A stretch of 64,000 nucleotides of DNA from Closterium sp. NIES-65 (GCA_948144175.1 CANXME010002057.1:147501-211500); one strand, 5' to 3'. Shown: positions 45,590-58,430, counted from the stretch's first letter. The notes: generated from the sequence alone by a model not told the origin. Program-made: numbers and translations.

Positions 45590-48500
45590 CCCTCAGCACC
45601 CCCAGGCTCAGCACCCTGCGGCCCCGGCGCCTACCCTACGGCCCCGACGCCTACCCTGCGGCCCCGTCGCCTACCCTGCGGCCCCGGCGCCTACCCTGCG
45701 GCCCCATCGCCTACCCTGCGGCCCCGACGCTACCCTTGCCGGCCCCGGCGCCACCTCTACCGGCCCCGCCGCCGTCCCCACGCGGCCCCGCCGTCACCAC
45801 CGAGCCGCCGGCGCCGCCGAGCTACTGCCGAGCCGCCCGAGCCACCCGAGCCGCTCGAGCCGCCGCGCCACCTTAGCCGCCCGAGCCGCCGTGTTGCCGA
45901 GCTACCGAGCCGCCAGAGCCGCCGAGTCGCCGAGCCGCAGTTGCTGCCGAGCCGCCGTACCGCCGAGTCGCCCGAGCCGCCAGAGCCGCCGAGTAGCCGA
46001 GCTACATTTCCTGCCGAGCCGCCGAGCCGCCAAGCCGCCCGAGCCGCCCTGTCGGGTAAGAGCAGCGCCTCTATCACTGCACTGCCCTTACCCTACTGTT
46101 CGCGCTGCTAGTCTATTGCTGTCATGGCTACCCCTAGTGTCCTCGCTTTTGACGCTGAGGGTCGGGCCATTGACTTTGACGTCTGGGTAGATGAACTGCA
46201 GCTTTTCCTACAGTGCGATAGGGCAGACGGTCTCTCCCTCTTTGACCTCACTTCTGGCGCCTCTCCTGCCCCTACTGCTGATGCTGACGCCACTTGTTCG
46301 CTCACAGTGGGCCACACGCGATGCTGCTGCACGTCTTGCTGTGCGTTGCCACCTGCCTACCTTTGAGCGTGCACACTTTAGCCAGTACAAGAGTGCTCAG
46401 ACCTTGTACGACGCTGTAGTTGCACGCTACTCTTCCCTTGCCACTGCTGCGCTGAGCTGCCTCATGCTACCGTACCTCTTCCTTGACCTTGCTGCCTTTC
46501 CCACAGTCGCTGACCTCATTACGCACCTCCGCACTAGTGACACTCGCTACTGCGCTGCGCTTCCTGCTGAGTTCTGAACCAAGAACCTCCCCCCCCTCAT
46601 GTACATCACCCTCTACTACATAGTCACTCGACTCCCAGACTCTCTCCGCGTAGTCAGGGACCACTTCCTCTCAGTTTGCCCAACCACTCTCACCGTTGAC
46701 CTCCTCGAAAAGGCCCTCCTAGCGGCAGAGAAGAGCATAGTCGCTGTAGGAGCCTCTCGTGGTGACCCTCGCACCCCCGTCTTTGAGGGGTGTTCCCCCT
46801 CCCCCCTTTTGCCCTCTGTTGCCTCTGCTGCTGCGGCCGACCTCGTTGGTTTCGAGTCGGTCCGCGCTGCGTCTGTCCCGAGCGGGAGATGCCGCACCAG
46901 CAAGGGCAAGGGGGGCAAGGGCGCTGGAGGGGCTGGAGGGGGTGGGGGTGGTGGTGAGAGTGGAGGCGGGGGTGGAGGTGTCAGGTGGCAGCAAGTGGAG
47001 GCGGAGGTGAAGGCGGCGGTGGCGGTGGGGGCGGAGGTGGAGGAGGTGGCGGCGGAGGAGGAGGCGGCGGCGGAAGGAGGCGGAGCTGGTCGGGGTGGCG
47101 CTGCGCAGAGGGTCGGCTCCGGTGGTGGTCAGCGCCAGCAGCAGCAGCGCACTCGTGACATCCCCCCCCCTCAGCAGCTCTGTGAGTGGTGCACTGCACG
47201 CTCGCGGGGTGGGGGTACTGGTCCGTGCACCTACGTTCTACGCACCGGCGACCGCGCGGGTGAGCAGTGCGGGGGTGCGCACTCCACCCAGCGCTGCTTT
47301 GGCCGCCTGACGGACGCTTGGTGTCACCAGTTCCGTGAGGCCACTGAGATCACTCGCTGGGGCGAGCTGTCTAGGGCGGGAGTAGCTATCTTTGACCTTG
47401 ACTTTGATGCTATTTTTGCTGCCATGTATGCTGTGACTATTAGTGATGAGGGTGACTGTTACCGGTGCTTTTCGCCCGACACGGGCATTGAGACTGCTGC
47501 TCTAGGTACAGGTGAGGCTGCTGCTCTAGGTGCTAGCGAGGCTGTTGCTCTAGGTGCCAGTGCGTCTGCTTCCTCAGGTGCTGGTGAGTCTGCTCTCTCA
47601 GGTACCGCGTCGGCTTCGGCCTCCCACACCTTCACCCTTGACTCAGGGTGCTGACTCTGGGGGTGCTGAGCGTGTGGGTGCTACGCCTGGGAGTGCTGAG
47701 CCTGAGGGTGCTACTACTGGGGGTGCTGAGCATGGGGGTGCTGAGCCTGAGGGTGCTACGCCTAGGGGTGCTAAGCCTGGGGGTGCTACGACTGGGGGTG
47801 CTGAGCCTGGGGGTGCTACGCCAGGAGGTGTTGAGCCTGGGGGTGCGGAGCCTGAGGGAGCTGGGCCTGCTCGTGTCGCGTCTTGCGGTACTGTGCCTGG
47901 AGGTTCTCCAGGTGCTTCGTCTCGGCGGGAGCCACTCTCTCCACAAGGAGCTGCGCGAGTGGTTTGCCCGGCGCTGGCGGCGTGCTGCTGGAGCTGGAGG
48001 ATCTTCGGACTACTGAGGGTGCTGGTGTCGCGGGTCCCGGTGGTGCTCGTACTGGGAGTACTGGAGCTGCTTGGCCTGCGAGTACGACTGGAGCTAGAGC
48101 TGCTGAGGGTGTTGGCGCTGAGGCTACTGCTGTCGGTCCTGGAGGCGGTCCTGCTGGGGGTGCTACTGGTGCTGCTGGAGGTCCTGGAGCTACTAGAGCT
48201 GCTGGGGGTGCTGGAGCTGGAGGTGCTGCTGGCACTGGTGCTACCATCTGGAGGTACAGGTGCTGTCCCTGCTGTGTCTGGAGTCGCCGCGCGGCCTTGG
48301 CCGTACTTCGTTCCGCTCCTTCAGCAGGTTCTTGGTCTTCCGCCTTCTACTGGTCCTCCTGCCTCCCTTAGCGTGTCCACAGCCTGTCCCGTCACAAGGT
48401 ACAGTTACAGCCGGCCTCCCCACTGCCTGCTCCTTCTCCCTACACTGGTCCTACTGGAGGTCTTGCTGAGCGTCCGTGAGCCTGCGTCTCGCCCTGCGTC

Positions 48501-49754
48501 GCCTGTCCGTCCTGCTCGCACTAGTGGTTGTGGTTCACGTCAGCGTCCTCCTCCTGTCCCTGGCACGCATCGGATGTCTCTGCGTCCGTCTACTGCTCCT
48601 CTGCGTGCCCCTTTGCCTTCTCCTCCTGAGTCCTCTCTTCCTGCTCTTGCTGTACCCGGAGTCGGACTCCCTTCGTGCTCCGAGTTCCTACTGTCACGCG
48701 TCTCCTTGCTACTATCGTCACTGACCCTTCTTTTGAGTCCACTCCTGCGTCCTGCCCTAGTTGCTGAGCTTGTCGACTTTGCTGCTTGCTGTCGTCTAGA
48801 CTACGCTGCTAGTCTTGTCGCTGAGTCTGAGTCTGTCTGTCCTCCGTCCGTCGGGGGTGAGTGTGCTCTTGGCACGGACGTCCTTGAGGACAGGCAGGAG
48901 GAGTTCCAGTGTTTGGCTGCTGCTTCACCTCATCTTGTGTCCGTACTGCTTACCCCTGAGGGAGACCCTGATGCACTTGACATCTTGACTCCGCGCTCTT
49001 ACGCGGAGGCGATAGAGGGTCCCTACTCCTCTCAGTGGTAGGCAGCTATGGACACTGAGATGGCTTCCTGGAAGTCCACAAGCACCTACGTTGACAAGGT
49101 TCCCCCGCCAGGGGCGAACATCGTCAGTGGCATGTGGATTTTCAGGGTGAAGCGGCCGCCGGGTTCACCGCCTGTCTTCAAGGCGCGTTACGTGGCTCGA
49201 GGCTTCAGTCAGCGGCAGGGAGTTGACTACTTTCAGACATTCTCTCCCACCCCGAAGATGACCACTCTTCGGGTACTGCTGCACATAGCTGCTCACCGTG
49301 ACCACGAGCTGCACTCTCTTGACTTCAGCACTGCTTTCTTGTAGGGCAGCCTGCACGAGGAGATCTGGCTGCGTCGCCCACCTGGCTTCACTGGGTCTTT
49401 TCCTCTTGGCACCCAGTGGAGCCTCTGGCGGCTAGTCTACGGTCTCCGCCAGGCACCACGTGAGTGGCACGACACACTGAGGACTACACTTGCGGGTCTT
49501 GGGTTTGCTCCCTCTACTTGCCGACCCGTCGCATGTTTCAGCGCACCGACACTTCTTTGCCGCCGTTCTACATCATCGTGTACGTCGACGACTTGGTCTT
49601 TGCCATAGCTGACACTGCTGGACTCGCCCACGTGAAGTCTGAGCTGCAGAAGAGACACATGTGCGCAGACCTGGGTGAACTGCGAAGCTACCTTGGCCTG
49701 CAGATCACCCGGGACAGAGCACGCCGCACCATTACTCTGACTCAGTCACACATG
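45590..49754 (+). pseudogene. Copia element A, left part: leader, gag, linker, reverse transcriptase (degenerate)
   Basis: Order: GC-rich tandem leader (45595-46080); gag from ATG 46124 (SVLAFDAEGRAIDFDVWVDE), with a frameshift near 46310 and a stop at 46575, then MYITLYYIVTRLPDSLRVV; a Gly-rich stretch; a Cys-rich knuckle (EQCGGAHSTQRCFGRL); and LDSG at 47635 where the protease should begin. Protease and integrase are missing: the sequence jumps straight into the GGAEPGGATPGG-type linker. Reverse transcriptase follows (WIFRVKRPPGSPPVFKARYV; VYVDDLVFAIAD at ~49580) with stops at 49039-49041 and 49342-49344 and a frameshift near 49550. No 5' LTR or primer-binding site is found. The element is cut at 49754 by element B and resumes at 58613. 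Confidence 0.9.
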
Positions 49755-49885
49755 TGAGAAAATGAGAACGAGGAAGAATGACTAAGGAATGGAAGTGATA
49801 CAAATATGCAACCCTAGAAATGTGTACTCCATATAGGCTACTCCACTATAGCCTACAGAATATTATAATTTGACACACCCCCATA
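49755..49885 (-). repeat. Element B polypurine tract and 3' LTR
   Basis: On the minus strand the purine-rich ATGGGGGTG (49876-49884) abuts the LTR 49755-49875 (TG...CA). Target duplication acatg precedes on the plus strand at 49750-49754. Confidence 0.92.
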
Positions 49886-50084
49886 GGCAAAGTGGGGGAG
49901 AACAAGGGGTCACAAGACCAGTCAGGCAAAGTAATCAAAGCTCAGGGTGGATCACAACGTCACCACACAGTCCGAGCACAAGGTAAAGGCCACAAGGCCA
50001 GTTCACATGGAGGAGTACACATATATATATAAGGCTAAACAAGCAAGAGAAGGCATATATATATAAGTAAGAGTACAAGCAAGG

Positions 50085-51462
50085 TCAAGGGGTGAGCAAG
50101 TGAGGCAAGACAGGCACAAGACCCAGCTGAGTGCAGAAGTGCTGATGATCACAAGGCGGAAGTGCCTTGGTGAAAACATCAGCAGTGTTGGCCTCAGAGG
50201 CCACGTACGCAAGTCGCAACTGACCACGCTGCTGCAACTCACGAGCAAGAAAGTAGCGGAGAGCAATGTGCTTCGTTCTGTGCTCCAGACGCTGCTCCCG
50301 ACACAAGGCTAGCATGGCCTTGTTGTCTACGTACAGCACCGGAGGAGAACGAGGCGGCTCTCCGAGGTCAGTCAGCAGGTAGGTAAGCCAGCGAAGCTCC
50401 TGTGAAGCCATGGCCCCGGCGTAGATCTCAGCCTCACAACTGGAGCCGAGAACAGAAGACGAGCGAGTAGCCCGCCACGAAACAGAGCCGGAACCAAGGC
50501 TGAAGGTGTAACCCTGTGACGACCGCTGCGTAGCCTGGTCGTCAGCCCAAGAAGCGTCCGCGTGCCCAGTGAGGACCACTGGACTCCGCCCTCCAAGCAC
50601 TAGCCCCATGCCCGACGTACTGCACAAGTAGCGCAACACCCTCTTCGCTGCAACCATGTGCTCTGGTCTGTGTCTCCCAGGAGCAACATAGCGTGCAAGA
50701 ATGCTAAGAGGGTATGCAAGGTCAGGTCGTGTGCAGGTCATCAGGTACATGAGGCAGCCAACAAGCTCTGGGTACGGGCCACTCGACTCTACGGACTCAT
50801 CCGAAGGCAGAGCTGAGAGCGAGTGGCGAGTAGACAGAGGAGTGGCCTGAGGCGAGGAGTACGTGAAGCCGAAGCGCTGAAGGACCTGCTGCACCATGTC
50901 TGACTGAATCAGGGTAATGGTGCAGCGTGCTCTGTCCCGGTTGATCTGCAAGCCAAGGTAGCTGCGCAGTTCACCCGGGTCTGTGCACGTGTGTCTCTTC
51001 TACAGCTCCTACTTCACGTGGGCGATTCCAGCAGTGTCAGCTGTGGCAAAGACGAAGTCGTCGACGTACACGAGGATGTAGAACGGCGGCAGAGAGGTGT
51101 CGGTGCATAGAAACAGCGACGGGTCAGCAGTAGAGGGAGCAAACCCAAGAGCCGCAAGTGTAGTCCTCAGTGTGTCTTGCCACTCGCGCGGTGCCTGGCG
51201 GAGACCGTAGTCTGGCTATCGGAGGCTCTACTGGGTGCCAGGAGGGAAAGTCCCAGTGAAGCCAGGTGGACGGCGCAACCAGATCTCCTAGTGCAAGGCT
51301 ACCCTGCAGGAAAGCAGTGCTGAAGTCAAGGGTGCGAAGCTCGTAGTCACGCTGAGCGGCTACGTGTAGCAGCACCCGAAGAGTGGTCATCTTCGAGGTG
51401 GGAGAGAAGGTCTGAAAGTAGTCAACTCCCTGCCACTGACTGAAGCCACGAGCCACGTACCG
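50085..51462 (-). pseudogene. Element B reverse transcriptase remainder and RNase H
   Basis: RT begins at RYVARGFSQWQGVDYFQTFS (51462) and carries several stops (TAG at 51000-51002 replacing CAG). RNase H is an open 288-codon frame at 50085-50951 with SSCEAEIYAGAMAS, TKHIALRYFLAREL and ANTADVFTKAL. Confidence 0.9.
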
Positions 51463-53068
51463 TGGGGCGAACATCGTCAGTGGCATGTGGATCTTCAGGG
51501 TGAAGCGGCCGACGGGCTCTCCAACTGTCTTCAAACACGTTTAGATTTTCCTACTTGTACCCACCTGCTTTCTAGTTCACCACACGGACGCTTGGCGTCA
51601 CCAGTTCCCGGAGGCCATTGAGATCCCTCGCTTGGGTGAACATGTCTAGGGCGGGAGTAGCTATCTTTGACCTTGACTTTGATGCTATTCTTGCTGCCAT
51701 GTATGCTATGACTATTAGTGATGAGGGTGACTGTTACCGGTGTTTTCCGCCCGACCCAGGCATTGAGACTGCTGCTCTAGGTACTGGTGAGGCTGCTGCT
51801 CTAGGTAACTAGCGAGGCTGCTGCTCTAGGTGCCAGTGCGTCTGCTTCCTCAGGTGCTGGTGAGTCTGCGCTCTCAGGTACTGCGTCGGCTTCGGCCTCC
51901 CTCACCTTCACCCTTGACTCAGGGGCTTCTCGCTCCTTCTTTCGAGACCGCACCACACTCACGCCGCTGCAGTCTCCAGTTGCAGTCTCTCTGGCTGACC
52001 CCTCTGAAGGTCCTGTCCTTGCTCACTTCTCCACTGTCCTCCCGTGTCTGGCGGCCCCCTCTGGCACCCTGTCTGGTCTTTACCTCCCCTCGTTCTCTAC
52101 GAACTTGGTGGGTGGTGCTGACCTATAGGATGCGGGGGTTCACCAGTTCACTCCTGCGAGTCAGCGGGTGACCCACTGCACGGACGCTCGCAGAGGCAGA
52201 CACCTGGCCACATTGACACGTCGGCTGGGGTCAAGCCTGTACACACTGACCACTGAGTCTCCTCCTGTCACTGCGTCTGGTCAGGTAGCTGCGTCGAGTC
52301 AGGTGTTTGCTGCAGCGTCCAGGTCTGGTCCTGAGTCTGCCCCATGCTCGTGTCGCCTCCTGTCTCACGAGACTCTCCTGTGGCACCACCGCCTTGGTCA
52401 CCCCTCCCTGCTTCGTCTCCGAAGCATGGCCTCCCGTGTCCTTGTCTCTGGTCTTCCCCAGGTCCCTCCCTCCCCTTCCTCCGGGGCCTGGCCCTATCTG
52501 CGTCCCCTGTGTCGAGGGGCGGCAGCGGGCTGCCCCTCACTCCTCCCAGTTTCCTCCGACATTGGCCCCACTGCAGACGCTTCACATGGACGTGTGGGGC
52601 CCGGCCCGCGTCCGTGGACAGGGTCACGGGCGCTACTTCCTGCTGGTAGTTGACGATTACTCGCGTTACACCACAGTCTTCCCCTTACGCAGCAAGGGTG
52701 ATGTCACTGAGGTGTTGATCGACTGATCCGCGCAGCTCGTCTTTAGCTCAGGCACAGCTTCGGCTCGGACTTTCCTGTTCTGCGTCTGCACTCTGACAGA
52801 GGCGGAGAGTTCTCCTCTGGCCTTCTGCGAGCCAACTGTCGTGCACGAGGCATCCGCCAGACCTTCACACTTCCGAACTCTCCACAGCAAAATGGGATTG
52901 CTGAGCGCCGCATTGGCATGGTCATGGACGTCGCCCGTACGTCCATGATGCATGCGGGTGCCCCCCATTTTCTGTGGCCGTTTGCGGTTCGGTACGCGGC
53001 GCATCCGATCAACCTTCACCCTAGGATCTCCATGCCTGAGACCTCCTCTGCCTTGCTGTGGACCGCGT
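51463..53068 (+). pseudogene. Inverted Copia fragment inside element B (RT start, gag end, protease, integrase)
   Basis: On the plus strand: GANIVSGMWIFRVKRP (51463-51540), then after ~45 bp the gag end (AGVAIFDLDFDAILAAMYAM), protease LDSGASRSFFRDRTTLTPL (~51915), integrase zinc motif (~52375) and core to ~53060. Both ends abut minus-strand RT sequence: at 51462 it meets RYVARGF, and at 53069 it meets STGTYVDAV. Bases 51590-53060 form an inverted repeat of ~1.45 kb with the integrase/protease part of B at about 54740-56190. Confidence 0.85.
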
Positions 53069-53905
53069 CAACGTAGGTGCCTGTGGACTTCCAGGAAGCC
53101 ATCTCTGCATCCATAGTTGCCTGCCAATGAGAGGAGTAGGGACCCTCTACGGCCTCCGCGTAAGAGCGCGGAGTCGGGATGTCTAGTGCATCCGGGTCTC
53201 CCTCAGGGGTAAGCAGTACAGACGCGAGATGAGGTGAAGCAGCAGCTAGACACTGGAACTCCTCCTGCCTGTCCTCAAGGACGTCCGTGCCAAGAGCACA
53301 CTCACCCCCGACGAACGGAGGACAGAAAGACGCAGACTCAGCAACAAGGCTAGCAGCGTAGTCTAGACGACAGCGAGCAGCAAAGTCGACGAGCTCAGCA
53401 ACAAGAGCAGACGCAGCAGTGGACTCAAAGGAGGGGTCAGTGACGATAGTAGCAAGGAGACGCGTGACAGTAGGACTGGCAGCACGAAGAGCGTCCGACT
53501 CAGGGTCGACAAGCACAGGAAGAGAGGACTCAGGAGGAGAGGGCAAAGGGGCACGCAGAGGAGCGGTGGACGGACGCAGAGACATCCGCTGCGTGCCAGG
53601 GACAGGAGGAGGACGCTGACGCGAGCTGCGACCACTAGTGCGAGCAGCACGAACAGGCGACGCAGGACGAGACGCAGGCTCACGACGCTCAGCAAGACCT
53701 CCAGTAGGACTAGTGTACGGAGAAGGAGAGGGCAGTGGGGAGGCCGGCGGTAACTGGGACTGCGACTGGATAGGCGGTGGACACTCTAAGGGAGGAGAAA
53801 GACCAAGAACCTGCTGAAGAAGCGGAACAAAGTACGGCCGAGGCCGCGTGGCGACTCCAGTCACAGCAGGGACAGCAGCAGCACCCCCAGGGGCAGCACC
53901 ATGCG
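53066..53905 (-). pseudogene. Element B linker and reverse transcriptase start
   Basis: Minus strand: ALVAELVDFAARCRLDYAAS, ALGTDVLEDRQEEFQCLAAA, PRSYAEAVEGPYSSHW, MDAEMASWKSTGTYVDAV, then the inversion breakpoint. This is the usual Copia segment directly before the RT domain. Confidence 0.88.
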
Positions 53906-55850
53906 TCAACAGCACCTCCAGCTCCAGTACCTCCAGTAGCACCAGTAGCACCCGCAGCAGGACCACCGCCAGGACTGACAGAAGTAGCCTTCAGCGCCAA
54001 CACCCTCAGCAGCTCCGACTCCGAGTAGCACTCGCAGGACTAGCACCTCCGAGACCTGCAGCACCCGCACCCTTAGCAGCCGAAGAAGCACCAGCTCCAG
54101 TAGTACGCCTCCAGCGCCGGGCAAACCACTCGCGCAGCTCCTGTGGAGAGAGTGGCTTCCGCCGAGACGAAGCACCCGGAGAACCAGCAGGCCCAGCACC
54201 GCCAGACGCCACACGAGCAGGTCCAGCGGCCGCGGGCTCAGCACCCCGAGTTGCTCAGCACCCCCAAGCTCAGCACCCCCAGTAGCAGCATCCCCAGACG
54301 CAGAACCTCCAGGCTCAGCACCCACGCGCGCAGCACCCCCAGAGTCAGCACCCCCAGGCTCAGCACCCGCAGCAGTACCAGAGTCACCAGCAACCTCGAC
54401 CGGCTCAACTGAATCTACCTGGGACACACCTGAAGGGGCAGGACCCTGAGGGGGGACGGGGTCTACCAGGGGGGGACATGGCACAAGGAAGTGCGGTGGC
54501 GGGGGGAGGGAAGGAGTGCGGTAGGGGAAGAGGCGGTAGTAGGGTACTGATTCGTCGAACCTGACGTCCTGGGAGGACAGAAGACGACGAGAGGTGGGGT
54601 GGTAGAACTGCCACCCAGGGGCGTCAGGGGGGAAGCCAAGGAAGACACAGGGAGCAGCACGAGGGGACAGCTTGTCCGCAGACAAGTCGCGGACAAACGC
54701 CCGAGATCCCCAGACACGGAACGCAGACGCATCGCCGACCTTCCCCGTCCACAGCAAGGCTGGGGAGGTCTCCGGTCTGGAGACCCTGGGGTGAAGGTTG
54801 ATCTGATGCGCTGCGTACCGAACCGCAAACGGCCACAAAAAATGGGGGGCAGCCGCATGCATCATGGACGTACGAGCGACGTCCATGACCATGCCAATGC
54901 GGCGCTCAGCAATCCCATTTTGCTGCGGAGAGTCCGGAAGCGTGAAGGTCTGGCGGATGCCTCGCGCACGACAGTAGGCTCGCAGAAGGCCAGAGGAGAA
55001 CTCTCGGCCTCGGTCAGAGTGCAGACGCAGAACAGGAAAGTCCTGAGCCTGAAGCTCCTCCTGAGCTCAAGACGAGCTGCGCGGATCCAGACGATCAACA
55101 CCTCAGCGACATCACCCTTGCTGCGCAAGAGGAAGACTGTGGTGTAACGCGAGTAGTCGTCAACTACCAGCAGGAAGTAGCGCCCGTGACCCTGTCCACG
55201 GACGCGGGCCGGGCCCCACACGTCCATGTGAAGCGTCTGCAGTGGGGCCAATGTCGGAGGAAACTGGGAGGAGTGAGGGGCAGCCCGCTGCCGCCCCTCG
55301 ACACAGGGGACGCAGATAGGGCCAGGCCCCGGAGGAAGGGGAGGGAGGGACCGGGGAAGACCAGAGACAAGGACACGGGAGGCCATGCTTCGGAGACGAA
55401 GCAGGGAGGGGTGACCAAGGCGGTGGTGCCACAGGAGAGTCTCGTGAGACAGGAGGCAACACGAGCATGGGGCAAACTCAGGACCAGACCTGGACGCTGC
55501 AGCAAACACCTGACCCGACGCAGCTACCTGACCAGACGCAAGTGACTGGAGGAGACTCAGTGGTCAGTGTGTACAGGCTCGACCCCGACCGACGTGTAAA
55601 CGTGTCCAGGTGTCGGCCTGTCCGAGAGTCCGTGTAGTGGGTCACCCGCTGACTCGCAGGAGTGAACTGGTGAACCCCCGTATCCTTGCAGGTCAGCACC
55701 ACTCACCAAGTTTGTAGAGAATGACGGGAGGTAAAGACCAGACAAGGTGCCAGAGGGGGCAGCCGGACACAGGAGGACAGTGGAGAAGTGAGAGAGGACA
55801 GGACCCCCAAAGGGGTATGCCAGGGAGACTGCAACTGGCCGACCAAGCGG
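53906..55850 (-). pseudogene. Element B integrase and linker
   Basis: GAG-pre-integrase zinc motif LLWHHRLGHPSLLRLRSMAS, core segments LHMDVWGPARV and FLLVVDDYSRYTTVF, and the integrase end (ERRIGMVMDVARTSMMHA; PFAVRYAAHQINLHPR; FLGFPPDAPGWQFYHPTSRR). A frameshifted Gly/Ala/Glu/Pro linker follows. Multiple frame breaks. Confidence 0.88.
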
Positions 55851-57460
55851 CGTGAGTGTGGTGCGGTCTCGAAAGATAGAGCAAGAAGCCCCTGAGTCAA
55901 GTGTGAAGGTGAGGGAGGCCGAAGCCGACGTGGTACCTTAGAGCGCAGACTCACCAGCACCTGAGGGCGCGGACGCACTAAGCACCTAGAGCAGCAGCCC
56001 TCACCAGTACCTAGAGCAGCAGTACCAATGCCCAGGTCGAGCGGGAAACACCGGTAACAGTCATCCTCATCACTAATAGTCACAGCATACATGGCAGCAA
56101 GGATAGCATCAAAGTCAAGATCAAAGATAGCTACGCCCGCCCTAGACAGCTCTCCCCAGCGGGGGATCTCACCAGCCTCCGGGAACTTCTGACGCCAAGC
56201 GTCCGTCAGGCGGCCAAAGCAGCGCTGGGTGGGGTGAGCACCCCCACACTGCTCACCCGTGCGGTCGTCGGAGCGGAGGACGTAGGTGCACGGGCCAAAA
56301 CCCCCACCATGCTGACGCTGCGTGTACCTCTCACGGAGCTGCTGAGGAGGGGGGACGTCCCGAGAACCCTGCTGCTGCTGCTGCTGCCTGGCGCTGACCA
56401 CTCCCGGAGCTGCTCCGCTGAGAAGTACCACCTCGACCAGCTCCACCTCCTCCACCACCGCCGCCTCCACCTCCGCCGCCACCGCCGCCTCCGCTCCCAC
56501 CGCTACCGCCACCGCCGCCTCCGCCGTCCGCCGCTGCCACTGCCACCTCCACCCACGGCACCACTCCCACCGCCACCCTCACTCCCTCCGCCGCCTCCAC
56601 CGCCACCTCCACCACCCCCGCTAGATCCACCCGCGCCCTTGCCCCCCTTGCCCTTGCCAGAGCGGCGTCTCCCGCTAGGGGCAGACGCCGCACCGACCGA
56701 CTGAAGACCAAGTAGGTCGGCCGCAGCAGCAGAGGCGACAGAGGGCAACAGGGGGGAAGGGGAACACCCCTCAAAGATGGGGGTGCGAGGGTCACCACGA
56801 GAGGCTCCTACAGCGACTATGCTCTTCTTCGCTGCTAGGAGGGCCTTCTCTAGGAGGTCAACAGTGAGAGTGGTGGGACAGACTGAGAGAAAGTGGTCCC
56901 TGACTACGCGAAGGGAGTCAGGGAGGCGGGTGACTATGTAATAGAGAGTGATGTACATGGGGGGGGGGGGGGGGTTCTTGGCGCAGAAATCTGCAGGCAG
57001 CGCGGCGCGGTAGCGAGTGTCACTAGTGCGAAGGTGCGTAATGAGGTCAGCAACTGTGGGAAATGCAGCAAGGTCAGGGAAGAGGTACGGTAGCATAAGG
57101 AGGCTCAGTGCAGCAGTGGCAGGGGAAGAGTAGCGCGCAACTACAGCGTCGTACAAGGTCTAAGCACTCTTGTACTGACTAAAGTGCGCGCGCGCTCAGT
57201 GGTAGGCAGGTGGCGACGCACAGCAAGACGTGCAGCAGCATCGCGGGTGGCCCACTGAGAGCGAATAGTGGGATCAGCATCAGCAGCAGGTGCAGGAGAG
57301 GCGCCAGAGGTGAGGTCAAAGAGAGAAAGACCGTCCGCCCTATCGCACTGTAAGAACAGCTGCAGGTCGTCGACCCAGACCTCAAAGTCAATGGCTCGAC
57401 CCTCAGCGTCAAAAGCGAGGACACTGGGGGTAGCCTCGACGTCGGTAGACTAGCAGTGCA
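55850..57460 (-). pseudogene. Element B gag and protease start
   Basis: Gag homologous to element A (DLAAFPTVADLITHLRTSDT; RVVRDHFLSVCPTTLTVDLL), a long Gly run, Cys knuckle, and IFDLDFDAILAAMYAVTISD. The protease region near 55860-55900 on the minus strand reads LDSGAS-type sequence, the aspartic protease active site. A stop replaces CAG at 57160-57162. Confidence 0.85.
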
Positions 57461-57529
57461 AGCAGTAGGGGAAGGGCACGCAGTCACAGAGAGGCTGTGC
57501 TCACCAGAAAGGGCTGCTCGGGCGGCTCA

Positions 57530-58430
57530 ACTGTAGGGCGGCTCGGCGGCTGGGCGGCTCGGCTGCTGGGCGGCTCAGCGGCTCGGCTGCGGGGCGGCTC
57601 GGCTGCTGGGCGGCTCGGCGGCTCGGCGGCGGGGCGGCGCGGCTGCACGGCGGCTCGGCTGGTGGGGGGGCCGGGCGGCTCGGCGGCAGGGCGGCTCGGC
57701 TCCTCTGGTACAGGGCGACGCGGCGGTCTGCGGCTCGGGCGCGTTGCTGCAGGAGGGGAGAGCGGCGGGGCCAAAGTAGACGGGCGGCGGGACTCGTTGA
57801 CGTAGGGCGGGGGGGGCCGATGAAGTAGGGCAGCGGGGCCCTTGAAGTAGGGCGGCGGGGCCCTTGAAGTAGGGCGGCGGGGCCGCAGGGGTAGGGCGGC
57901 AGGGCCGCAGCAGATGGGCGGCGGGGCCGCAGACGTAGGGCGGCGGGGCCGCTGAAGTAGGGCGGCGGGGCCCGTTGAAGTAGGGCGGCGGGGCCGTGAA
58001 GTGGGGCGGCGGGGCCGCAGCAGACGGGCGGCGGGGCCTGCTAAAGAAGGGCATGCGGGGCCGCGAAGTGGGGCGGCGGAGCCGCAGCAGACGGGCGGCG
58101 GGGCCGCGAAGTGGGGCTGCGGGGCCGCGAAGTGGGGCAGCGGGGCCGCTGAACAGGGCGCCGGGGCCGCGACGTAGAGCGGCGGGGCCGCGAAGTAGGG
58201 CGGTGCGGTCGTAGGAGTAGGGCGGCGAGGCCGCAGTTAGGGCAGCGGGGTCGCGACGTAGGGCGGCGGGGCCGCAAATGCGGGTGGCGGGGCCACGCTA
58301 GTAGGTGGCGGGGCCGCACAAACGGGCGACGGGGCCGCTAAGGTAGGGAGGGCCGCTAGGGCATAGGGGCCGCTAGGGCGGCTCGACGAGGTGAGAGCGC
58401 GACTCGGGCGGAGCGCGCTTCGGGCAGGAA
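57530..58430 (-). repeat. Element B GC-rich leader repeats
   Basis: Two tandem blocks between the primer-binding site and gag: units of gggcggcggggccgc type (about 57790-58380) and cggctcggcggctcggc type (about 57535-57770). The same two blocks, in the same order, lie before gag in element A, so they belong to the family. Confidence 0.85.

Noticed and set aside
45566..46111. Pro/Arg-rich ORF (181 codons) before gag
   Set aside because: It is the GC-rich leader repeat of Copia element A; the matching block in element B has the same position and no conserved frame.
47648..48016. Leu/Val-rich ORF next to the element A linker
   Set aside because: Frame-shadow of the GGAEPGGATPGG-type linker repeat.
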